A stretch of 5,314 nt of DNA from Anaerolineae bacterium (GTDB taxonomy: Bacteria; Chloroflexota; Anaerolineae; B4-G1; SLSP01), in NCBI GenBank assembly GCA_016934645.1, contig JAFGSL010000037.1:1-5314 (forward strand). Direction: 5' to 3'. Below are positions 1 through 5,309 of this stretch, one piece after another. A program made the translations under genes and the position numbers. Each line of letters begins with the position of its first letter. The stretch's first letter is position 1. The notes below the pieces were generated by a model that saw only the letters and a list, made by a program, of their open reading frames with translations, had not been told where the DNA came from and did no database searches.

Positions 1-695
1 ATCAGCGAACCGCCGATACCGGTGCGCGCGACGATAATCTCGGTGATTTGCAGCGCCACCATCGCGCAGCCGATGGTCACCCCGATCGCCACGAGTGCGA
101 TAACCCCATCGCGCAGAGCGGTGGCGATGCTGCTGGGGACGCCTTCTGGAGCCTCGCCGGTTTCGGAAAAGCCGTTCTCGTGGGCCTTATAGTGCTTGCG
201 CTCATCGGCGTACAGATAGTAAATATAGGCGATAAAGGTGCCGAACAGAATGGCGCCATCGACGCGGGAGTATGTGCCGTCCCGACCGAGGATGATACAC
301 ATAATTGTCGTGCCGATCATTGGCCCCATACTTTTCCAGAGAAAATAGCGTTTGAAACGCAGTGCGCCAGTGAAGAAGACGACCAAGCTCATGATCAACG
401 TTTGCTGTACCACGTCCGAACCGATGTTGGCGCCTAAGACGACGGCTGAACTGATCTTGTAATCCAGCGTACCACTGAGGATGCCGAATGACGCCGTCAA
501 GTGTGCGGCAATTTCCGGGATGCTGGTGGCGAGCGATAGCACGGTGACGCCCATAAATGTGGTCGAAAGTTTGAAGAATCCCGACAAACCAGTGAATTTT
601 TTGACAGCCACATCGGAACTCAATACCAACACCGTGATGGTGATTAATCCGCCCAACACCAGAAGCCATGTACTGTTTTGCATAGCTGCGAACAT
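1..695 (-). CDS. CaCA-family Na+/Ca2+-type cation exchanger, N-terminal part (C-terminus beyond window)
   Basis: Reading leftwards from ATG at 695-693 gives 231 codons with no stop before the window edge. The product is a polytopic inner-membrane protein with hydrophobic segments near residues 10-28, 47-68, 83-110, 123-137, 147-163 and 195-221. Residues 49-61 end in ATSIPE (E61) and residues 88-98 read GANIGSDVVQQ; these match the two halves of the alpha-1 repeat of Ca2+:cation antiporters (usually GTSLPE and GNxxGSN). A DGxxSRxDG motif lies at 139-147. A hydrophilic loop at about 163-189 separates the halves, and TGIGGSL at the edge looks like the start of the alpha-2 repeat. Members exchange Ca2+ or a similar cation against Na+ or H+. 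The start is fixed by AGGGAGGTAA, 5 nt upstream. Oddities are Ala for Gly in the first motif and Asp/Gln where Asn is usual in the second. The family is confident; the ion is not. An attenuator-like leader precedes the gene. Confidence 0.9.
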   Translation of the reverse strand, partial: MFAAMQNSTWLLVLGGLITITVLVLSSDVAVKKFTGLSGFFKLSTTFMGVTVLSLATSIPEIAAHLTASFGILSGTLDYKISSAVVLGANIGSDVVQQTLIMSLVVFFTGALRFKRYFLWKSMGPMIGTTIMCIILGRDGTYSRVDGAILFGTFIAYIYYLYADERKHYKAHENGFSETGEAPEGVPSSIATALRDGVIALVAIGVTIGCAMVALQITEIIVARTGIGGSL

Positions 696-700
696 AATTC

Positions 701-710
701 TTACCTCCCT
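701..710 (-). promoter_or_regulatory. Shine-Dalgarno site of the cation exchanger
   Basis: On the minus strand the sequence reads AGGGAGGTAA, then GAATT, then ATG at 695. This near-perfect anti-16S match fixes the start at 695 rather than at the in-frame ATG at 683. Confidence 0.85.
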
Positions 711-733
711 TGCTAAAACTATAAAACTGACAC

Positions 734-768
734 AAAAAAACGGGGTCACAGTCTACACTGTGACCCCG
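734..768 (-). terminator. Intrinsic terminator inside the exchanger 5' leader (probable attenuator)
   Basis: A perfect 12-bp stem (741-752 with 757-768; arm CGGGGTCACAGT) closes a 4-nt loop. Read on the minus strand it is followed at once by seven T (740-734). Read on the plus strand it is followed by GCAACCAAAC with no T-run, so it works leftwards only. It lies about 40 nt before the exchanger start codon and downstream of a strong minus-strand promoter, with no gene between them. This argues for conditional termination of the exchanger's own transcript rather than the end of another operon. Confidence 0.85.
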
Positions 769-845
769 GCAACCAAACGACAAGCAATATTAACGCATGA
801 CGCAGGCGATCCCCCCCCGTGCTTTCTGTGGCATAGGCATAACGC

Positions 846-869
846 AAGACGATCCCTCAGGATCGTCTT
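846..869 (-). repeat. Perfect inverted repeat (10-bp hairpin) within the leader
   Basis: AAGACGATCC (846-855) and its exact complement (860-869) flank a 4-base loop. No T-run follows on either strand, so it is not a terminator. It is most simply a helix of the exchanger leader RNA. Its CGAUCC could also pair with GGAUCG beside the G-run at 813-808, so it may have an alternative partner. Confidence 0.7.
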
Positions 870-948
870 CGGTTGGATATTGTGGTTCAAAAGGCCTGTT
901 TATCATGTCTTCTTTACATACACTGTACTATTTTATCGCCGATCAGAT

Positions 949-976
949 ATTATACAGCGAATGTGTGCAGTGTCAA
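949..976 (-). promoter_or_regulatory. Strong sigma70-type promoter for the exchanger
   Basis: On the minus strand, consensus TTGACA (976-971) and consensus TATAAT (954-949) are separated by 16 bp. Transcription would start near 942. The only gene downstream on this strand is the exchanger, reached through the leader and terminator. A strong constitutive promoter ahead of a terminator fits control by premature termination. Confidence 0.85.
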
Positions 977-990
977 TCCATATTTGGATT
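975..990. promoter_or_regulatory. Small palindrome touching the -35 box; possible operator
   Basis: AATCCA, four bases, then TGGATT: perfect 6-bp arms, overlapping the last two bases of the minus-strand -35 element. The position would suit a repressor or activator site. Short AT-rich palindromes occur by chance, so support is weak. Confidence 0.25.
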
Positions 991-1043
991 TGGTTAGAAA
1001 AACGTCAGGGCGGATTCGCCAGACCAGGTTTCCATACTTGCTC

Positions 1044-1072
1044 TTGTTCTTCTTTCACCTTACGAGTATAAT
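1044..1072 (+). promoter_or_regulatory. Promoter of the yajC-to-mobB operon
   Basis: A perfect TATAAT at 1067-1072 is preceded, after 17 bp, by a weak -35 TTGTTC (1044-1049). The start would be near 1079, leaving a leader of about 50 nt before the yajC-like ATG at 1130. It is the only good plus-strand promoter seen ahead of the five-gene run. Confidence 0.65.
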
Positions 1073-1074
1073 CA

Positions 1075-1095
1075 AAGCGTAAGTGTTCAACGCTT
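1075..1095 (+). repeat. Inverted repeat at the operon transcription start
   Basis: AAGCGT (1075-1080) and ACGCTT (1090-1095) are perfect 6-bp arms around 9 bases. They fall just after the -10 box, so they could be an operator or a 5'-end mRNA hairpin. No function can be assigned. Confidence 0.3.
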
Positions 1096-1117
1096 GTATG
1101 GACGAATCGTTGCCGGT

Positions 1118-1123
1118 GAGGAG
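1118..1123 (+). promoter_or_regulatory. Shine-Dalgarno site deciding the yajC-like start
   Basis: GAGGAG lies 6 nt before ATG at 1130. This selects 1130 over the in-frame TTG at 1094, which would add 12 hydrophilic residues before the membrane segment and has no comparable site. Confidence 0.75.
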
Positions 1124-1129
1124 CGTGAT

Positions 1130-1414
1130 ATGGGACAAGGGACGGATTGGTTATTTTGGATTGTTATGATGGTGTTGATCATCGTCTTCCTCTATGTGCC
1201 GCAATGGATGTCTCGGCGGCGGCGTCAGCAGCAAGAAAAAGAGTTGGCCGTCGGGGACCGCATCATCACCATCGGCGGATTTATAGGGACGTTGACCCGT
1301 TATGATCGTGAGGCTAACGTTGCTCGCATCCGCCTGGCCGAAGGCGTCGAAGTGGATATTCTTCCTAGTGCGATCGGCGGCAAGCACGTCCCACACGAGA
1401 GCGAACGCGTATAG
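1130..1414 (+). CDS. yajC: YajC-like membrane protein (SecDF-YajC accessory subunit family)
   Basis: This 94-aa protein, about the normal YajC length, has a short polar N-terminus and one membrane span at about residues 7-24. A basic stretch RRRRQQQEKE follows, then a small beta-rich domain containing AVGDRIITIGGFIGTL, the hallmark of the family (compare KGDEVLTNGGLVGRV in E. coli YajC). The family's role is as an accessory to the Sec translocon with SecD and SecF; the tail should face the cytoplasm. The usual RPQQKR after the span is replaced by VPQWMSRRRR. No secD, secF or tgt is next to it. It leads an operon, and a phosphatase gene starts 12 nt after its stop. Start chosen from the GAGGAG site; a TTG at 1094 is the alternative. 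Family assignment is good; a canonical Sec role is not shown. Confidence 0.82.
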   Translation: MGQGTDWLFWIVMMVLIIVFLYVPQWMSRRRRQQQEKELAVGDRIITIGGFIGTLTRYDREANVARIRLAEGVEVDILPSAIGGKHVPHESERV

Positions 1415-1426
1415 AGGGAGTCTGCG

Positions 1427-2137
1427 ATGCATCTTTCCGTTGCTGCGAGTAAGATTAACAAGTGGGCCGTGCGCGAGAGTGGCGACACGCTGGAAATGAT
1501 CGAACGGCCGCATGGAGGAATTTCCTTTGTGCTGGCTGATGGACAAAGTTCCGGCGAAGCTGCCAAAGCTATCAGTATTCGTGTGGTGCGCAAAATAGTC
1601 TCCGAGTTGGCCGAGGGCGTGCGCGACGGTGCTGCGGCGCGCGCGGCCAACGATATGCTCTACGAGCACCGGCGCGGCAAGGTGTCGGCAACCCTGATTA
1701 TTCTCTCTGTAGATCTTGATAGCGGCTCATTGGTGATCACGCAATGTGGCAACTCCGGCGTATACGTGCGCTATCCGGCAGGTGACTTGCAGTTGTTGGA
1801 GAGCGAGTCGCCGCCGTTGGGCTTTCATCAACACACACGCCCTACAGTCGATCAGATCTATCTCGAGCCGGGTCTGATCGCGCTGGCTTTCACCGATGGA
1901 TTGACTCATGCGGGTGCGAATACCGATGGCGCGTTGGATATTCCGAAGGCATTCGAGTCTCTTTGGCAAGTCACACCTTCTGCACAAGCCGTAGCCGATG
2001 GATTGTTGGAACGGGCGATGGCGGCGGATGAAGGACGGCCAAAGGATGACACGAGTATCCTGGTGCTGCACGTGCAATCCGGCGAACCACAAGGCCCGCG
2101 TTTTATGCGCGTCGAGGTGCCCGTCCCGGACCTGTAA
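1427..2137 (+). CDS. PP2C/SpoIIE-type (PPM) serine/threonine protein phosphatase
   Basis: This 236-aa single-domain protein has no membrane segment. Metal-binding motifs of the PPM fold appear in order: VLADGQSSGEAA (D38, G39), SATLIILSVDLDSGSLVITQCGNSGVYV at about 87-114 in two runs (the T-L...D and cGNsg strands), FTDGLTHA (D157, G158) and KDDTSILVL (D207, D208, T209). The family dephosphorylates Ser/Thr on proteins, often in partner-switching or kinase-phosphatase control, using two Mn2+/Mg2+ ions. The first motif reads DGQSSG instead of the usual DGxGxG. A good site (AGAGGGAG, 6 nt spacing) supports the ATG. There is no sensor domain, so specificity probably comes from partners; the downstream P-loop and SPFH proteins are candidates by gene order only. 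No protein kinase lies in the window. It resembles small RsbX- or SpoIIE-like phosphatases most. Confidence 0.85.
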   Translation: MHLSVAASKINKWAVRESGDTLEMIERPHGGISFVLADGQSSGEAAKAISIRVVRKIVSELAEGVRDGAAARAANDMLYEHRRGKVSATLIILSVDLDSGSLVITQCGNSGVYVRYPAGDLQLLESESPPLGFHQHTRPTVDQIYLEPGLIALAFTDGLTHAGANTDGALDIPKAFESLWQVTPSAQAVADGLLERAMAADEGRPKDDTSILVLHVQSGEPQGPRFMRVEVPVPDL

Positions 2138-2157
2138 CCCGCCGGTGCTGGGATGAT

Positions 2158-2514
2158 ATGGACGCGCGTCAACTTATCGGGATTGTCGGTCCCTGTTCCT
2201 CTGGAAAATCCACGTTAGCGCGCGCGTTACGGGCTTTAGGCTATCACGTCAAAGAAATCATGCAAGAGCATTGTGCCGCGCCCGCAATGTGGCAGCGTAT
2301 CAGCAATCCCGATGTGTTGATCTACCTGGATGTTAGCATGGACGTTGCTGCGCAGCGTGAGAGGTTGGAACAGCCTTCTTCGTGGTGGGTGGAAGAGCGC
2401 GAGGTTCGTCTGGCGCACGCGCGCGCTCATTGCGATTTTTATGTGGATACGTCGACGCTGTCGCCCGAGAAAATTCTGGCGCAGGTCGTGCATTTCTTAT
2501 CTAGCACACACTGA
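2158..2514 (+). CDS. Miniature P-loop NTPase/kinase-like protein of unknown function
   Basis: The 118-aa product opens with a strand and a textbook Walker A motif, GPCSSGKST (residues 11-19), like those of nucleoside, shikimate and adenylate kinases. A second strand follows (GYHVKEIM, 28-35), then VLIYLDVS (53-60), which matches the strand before the lid in thymidylate or deoxynucleoside kinases. A basic/acidic lid-like helix (66-92) and a final helix (103-115) end it. The usual 60-80 residues between the second strand and the YLDVS strand, holding the substrate-binding helices and a Walker B Asp, are absent, so it is much shorter than typical kinases of about 180-220 aa. No frame disruption is seen. 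The ATG has only a weak site; the phosphatase stop is 20 nt upstream. It may bind nucleotide without being a normal kinase. Substrate unknown. Confidence 0.75.
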   Translation: MDARQLIGIVGPCSSGKSTLARALRALGYHVKEIMQEHCAAPAMWQRISNPDVLIYLDVSMDVAAQRERLEQPSSWWVEEREVRLAHARAHCDFYVDTSTLSPEKILAQVVHFLSSTH

Positions 2515-2525
2515 AAGCAGTTGCG

Positions 2526-2532
2526 AAAGGAG
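2526..2532 (+). promoter_or_regulatory. Shine-Dalgarno site deciding the SPFH gene start
   Basis: AAAGGAG lies 6 nt before ATG at 2539 and sits inside the longer frame that opens with TTG at 2521. It therefore selects 2539 and removes six residues from the longest possible product. Confidence 0.8.
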
Positions 2533-2538
2533 TCAGGT

Positions 2539-4794
2539 ATGAGTAGTCAATCACAACAGGCGCGGGATCGAGCTGCGGAACGTGCCGCCAAAGGTTTGCC
2601 GGCGAGGATCGATGAGGCATCGGTGACGCTGGAGATGTTGCGCACCGAAGCCGACCGAGTGCGCGGCTTGTTGGCGATGTTCGGTTTTGGGCGGCGGATT
2701 TTGGTGCCGCCGGATGAAATCCACGTTGTGGTCGGCGACGGGCGGCACATTTTCGTCCTGTCGCGGAAGAGCCGTGTTTTCGGCCAGACGGCCGACCGCT
2801 CTTCGACCTACTGGCTGAACCGGTTGTCCCAGGTCATCAAGCTCAAGACGATTAGTTTCACCGTGCCCATTCGTGGCGTCGACGAGGAAGGCGTTCCGGC
2901 GCTGGATAGCAGCAAGGTCAGTTTCAACTTGTGGGCGCACGCCGTCGCCAAACTCAACCCGGACAAGGCCGAGGTCGCCGCACAACGCGTCGGTCTGGAC
3001 GCCACCAGCCTCATCAACACGATTACGGAGGTCGGCACGGCGGAATTGGTCGCCGCCGCGGCAACGATGACGCTCGAGGAGATCATCGCCCAGCGGCAGA
3101 AACTGGCCGAAATTGCCTTCCCCCAGGTGAACCAGATCCTCTCGGAGTTAGGCTACGACCTTGCGCTGCTGACGATCACGAACCTCGGCGGCGTGGCGTT
3201 TACCAAGCTCATCAATCAGGCCGAAGCGCGCATCTCGAAGGAGACCAGCATCGCCACCAACCGCGAGCAGGTGGCGGAATTGCAGGACGATGAAGCCCGC
3301 CAGCGCCAAGAGTCCGAGATCAAGGCCACGACGGAAAAGAAGCTGGCTGCCGAACGGTTGGACGCCGAGCGTGAGGTGGAAGCGGCGACGTTGAACCAGC
3401 AAGAGACCCTTGCGGTACAGCGCCACGAGGTCAAGTTGCTGCAAGTGGATCGCGACAAGGATGCCGCGCGCGCGACGCACGAGGCCGAACTGGCGAAGGT
3501 GCAACTGGACCGGCAACTCTCTGAGGCCGAAGTCGAAAAACAGGCACAATTGGCCCGTGTCACCGCCGAACGCGACGCGGAACTCCGCGCGATGCAACAA
3601 GAGCGCAATGCCAAAATCCGTGTGGCGGAGACCGAGGCCGAGGCTGAGCGCATGGCGGTGGAACAGGTGCGCAAACTCGAGCGCGACGCCGAACGCACCC
3701 AGGCTGAGGCCAAGCGCCTAGAACAGGAGGAATTGGCAAAGGCAGAGCGTGCCAAGCAGGTGGCCCTGGTCGAGGCCGCGCAGTTGGGCGAAGCGCTCAA
3801 AGTGGAAGCCGAGTCCGAATCCCGTGCCTTGCAGATCAAGGCAGAGGCCGAGACAAAGGCCGAACTGGTGCGCGCCGACGCGGAAACACGCGCCGAATTG
3901 ATTCGTGCTGAAGCTGAAGCTACTGCAACGGAGAAGCGCGCTCAGGCTGCCAAGGTCCGCGCTGAGGCTACCCGCGCTGAAGCGGCGGCTCCCGGTTTGG
4001 CGGAGGCTGAGGTCGACGCGGCACGCGTGGAGGTCTCCGAAAAACAGGTCTCCGTGACGCGTGCTGAAGGGCTGGCTAAGGCCGAAGTTGCGCAGGCCCA
4101 GGCTGCAGCCGAGGCCGAGCGTACGGAGCGTCTCAAAGAGATCGAGATCAACGCACAACGCGAACTTGTCAAACTCTACGACCAGGCCCCGGTTTTGGTT
4201 GATCTGGAAAAGCTGCGCATGCAGTTCGCCCACGAAGAACGCGTCGCTACGCTTCAGATGGAAGCGTACCTCAAGGCGTTTGAGGCACTCGCGCCCAGTT
4301 TGCAGGTGCGCATCTACGGTAGCGGTGGTCAGACAACGCAGATTATCACCGATCTGATGTCTATGGCGCAGGGCGTGAAGGCTTTGGGAGAAGAGGTCCC
4401 TGTCGTAGGGCGGCTGGTCGGTAGTGGGGCCGGGGCGGAGGAGTTGAGCTGGCTGCCCAAACTGGCGGATTTTGTGCCGTTCATCCGCCAGGTCATGGCT
4501 GATACAAATCCCCGCATGTTCACTAGCCTGAAAGTGACCGATTTGCTCGACTGCCTGGTTCCTGTACTCGCCGGGCGCGAGGATTTACTCACTGCACTGA
4601 ACGCTTTGCGGGAAGATGCGGGTTTCCGTGTCGTCGGAGACGTGCCTGTCGTGCCGTTATTACGCCTGTTGGGGATCAAGGTGCCCGAGGCAGCCACGGA
4701 GTCTACCGCCAAACCCGTCGATGCAGGCATTGTCATCGAAAGTGATGAGGATCCCGACGAGGATCAGAAGTCCATGGCTGCTGCGATCGCGTGA
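2539..4794 (+). CDS. Large soluble SPFH (flotillin/band 7-like) coiled-coil protein
   Basis: The 751-aa product has no signal peptide, hairpin or transmembrane segment, unlike ordinary flotillins, HflK/C or prohibitins. The N-terminal 45 residues are charged and helical. Residues about 46-225 look like an SPFH domain: FGFGRRILVPPDEIHVVVGDG, an RVFG element at 79-82, ISFTVPIRGVDEEGVPA, then MTLEEIIAQRQKLAEIAFPQVNQILSELGYDLALLTITNL in two parts, as in flotillins. A long Glu/Ala/Arg/Lys coiled coil spans about 226-545 with 11-residue repeats at 434-477. A conserved-looking flotillin-like tail (about 546-620) precedes a further helical domain (636-715) and an acidic end ESDEDPDEDQ (734-743). SPFH proteins assemble into rings or cages that scaffold membranes or proteases; vault protein shares the soluble SPFH-plus-helix plan. 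No nfeD partner is nearby. A cytoplasmic scaffold is inferred; its cargo is unknown. The stop overlaps the mobB ATG by one base. Confidence 0.85.
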   Translation: MSSQSQQARDRAAERAAKGLPARIDEASVTLEMLRTEADRVRGLLAMFGFGRRILVPPDEIHVVVGDGRHIFVLSRKSRVFGQTADRSSTYWLNRLSQVIKLKTISFTVPIRGVDEEGVPALDSSKVSFNLWAHAVAKLNPDKAEVAAQRVGLDATSLINTITEVGTAELVAAAATMTLEEIIAQRQKLAEIAFPQVNQILSELGYDLALLTITNLGGVAFTKLINQAEARISKETSIATNREQVAELQDDEARQRQESEIKATTEKKLAAERLDAEREVEAATLNQQETLAVQRHEVKLLQVDRDKDAARATHEAELAKVQLDRQLSEAEVEKQAQLARVTAERDAELRAMQQERNAKIRVAETEAEAERMAVEQVRKLERDAERTQAEAKRLEQEELAKAERAKQVALVEAAQLGEALKVEAESESRALQIKAEAETKAELVRADAETRAELIRAEAEATATEKRAQAAKVRAEATRAEAAAPGLAEAEVDAARVEVSEKQVSVTRAEGLAKAEVAQAQAAAEAERTERLKEIEINAQRELVKLYDQAPVLVDLEKLRMQFAHEERVATLQMEAYLKAFEALAPSLQVRIYGSGGQTTQIITDLMSMAQGVKALGEEVPVVGRLVGSGAGAEELSWLPKLADFVPFIRQVMADTNPRMFTSLKVTDLLDCLVPVLAGREDLLTALNALREDAGFRVVGDVPVVPLLRLLGIKVPEAATESTAKPVDAGIVIESDEDPDEDQKSMAAAIA
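3838..3969 (+). repeat. Eleven-residue (hendecad) repeats in the SPFH coiled coil
   Basis: Four tandem 11-residue units begin at residues 434, 445, 456 and 467: KAEAETKAELV, RADAETRAELI, RAEAEATATEK, RAQAAKVRAEA. The first two are nearly identical. Hendecads are typical of straight or right-handed coiled coils and occur in flotillin EA-repeat regions. Synonymous differences between units show they are old rather than fresh duplications. Confidence 0.7.
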
Positions 4795-5309
4795 TGGATG
4801 ACGCGACGGGACGTTTTTCCATCATTTCCTTTGTCGGGCGCTCGAACAGCGGGAAGACGACACTGCTGGAGAAGTTGATCGTGCTGCTGCGGCAGCGTGG
4901 CTATCGCGTGGGCGTGGTCAAACATACCCTCCGTCGGGACGTCGAAACCGATATTCCGGGGACGGATACCCGCCGGATGTGGGATGCGGGTGCCGAGCAC
5001 GTTGCCTTTGTCACGCCGGATCGAATCGTCCATACACAGCGCTATGTCGAAGCGCCACCGCTCGATCTGGCGCTGGCGGGCGTCCACGACGTGGACATCG
5101 TGATTGTTGAGGGCTTTAAACGCGGCCCTTTCCCCAAGATCGAGGTGACGCGGGCCGCGCGTGATCCCAACCTGATCCCTGACGTAGAAGGGCGCATTGC
5201 CTGCGTCACGGACGTACCTGACCTGGCGTGCGCCGTTCCAAGATTTGCTTTCGATGATGTGGTGGGGTTAGCGGACTTTGTTGAACATGCATTGAAGATC
5301 CGGTCGTAG
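4794..5309 (+). CDS. mobB: Molybdopterin-guanine dinucleotide biosynthesis adaptor protein MobB
   Basis: This 171-aa protein has the normal MobB length. A Walker A motif GRSNSGKT spans residues 15-22, then GYRVGVVKHT (36-45), the MobB signature D53...G56.D58 with DAGA (64-67), VIVEGFK (103-109, the Walker B strand) and KIEV (115-118). MobB is a GTP-binding adaptor that assists MobA in attaching GMP to molybdopterin for molybdoenzymes of the DMSO-reductase family. No mobA, moeA or molybdoenzyme is visible here, so its partners lie elsewhere or past the right edge. ATG at 4794 shares one base with the previous stop, suggesting translational coupling, since no clear ribosome site is present. GTG at 4791 (4-base overlap) is an equally possible start adding one residue. 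Why it is co-transcribed with the SPFH gene is unknown. Confidence 0.92.
   Translation: MDDATGRFSIISFVGRSNSGKTTLLEKLIVLLRQRGYRVGVVKHTLRRDVETDIPGTDTRRMWDAGAEHVAFVTPDRIVHTQRYVEAPPLDLALAGVHDVDIVIVEGFKRGPFPKIEVTRAARDPNLIPDVEGRIACVTDVPDLACAVPRFAFDDVVGLADFVEHALKIRS

Larger units (their letters stand above)
696..942 (-). ncRNA. Structured 5' leader of the exchanger mRNA; candidate unclassified riboswitch or attenuator
   Basis: The leader runs from the predicted start at about 942 to the exchanger ATG, about 247 nt. It includes the possible long-range stem GGCGAU (941-936) with AUCGCC (810-805), a perfect 10-bp hairpin at 846-869, a run of eight G (818-811), and the terminator at 734-768 followed by the Shine-Dalgarno site. 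ACGGGG at 820-815 could pair with CCCCGU of the terminator's 3' arm (745-740) as a weak antiterminator. I looked for landmarks of yybP-ykoY, fluoride, M-box, ydaO, NiCo, cobalamin, TPP and GEMM riboswitches and found none convincing. The regulatory layout is well supported. The ligand and even the riboswitch nature are inferred; a protein- or peptide-dependent attenuator is an alternative. Confidence 0.55.

Noticed and set aside
741..768. Hairpin as a plus-strand terminator or a bidirectional one
   Set aside because: No T-run follows it on the plus strand, and no plus-strand gene ends before it.
202..783. 193-aa minus-strand open frame over the exchanger gene
   Set aside because: It is a frame shadow. 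The exchanger reads in another minus-strand frame with clear family motifs, membrane segments and a strong ribosome site. The shadow also runs across the terminator and is His/Arg-rich.
811..818. Run of eight C as a sequencing error or phase-variation tract
   Set aside because: It lies in the untranslated leader, outside any supported coding frame, so slippage would not switch a gene. An assembly error in its length cannot be excluded.
846..869. Hairpin as a second terminator
   Set aside because: Neither side has a T-tract.
481..1071. Plus-strand open frames across 481-1082 (196, 66 and 69 aa)
   Set aside because: They cross the exchanger start, terminator, hairpin and both promoters, have no ribosome site and no recognisable domain. 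The hairpin explains their symmetric DDPSGSS-like stretch.
1151..1669. 172-aa minus-strand open frame opposite yajC and the phosphatase
   Set aside because: Both genes on the plus strand have family motifs, ribosome sites and operon spacing; the antisense frame has none.
3148..4233. Long minus-strand open frames opposite the SPFH coiled coil (150, 207 and 171 aa)
   Set aside because: Low-complexity Ser/Ala/Arg or Leu/Gly-rich shadows created by the repetitive Glu/Ala/Lys codons on the coding strand.
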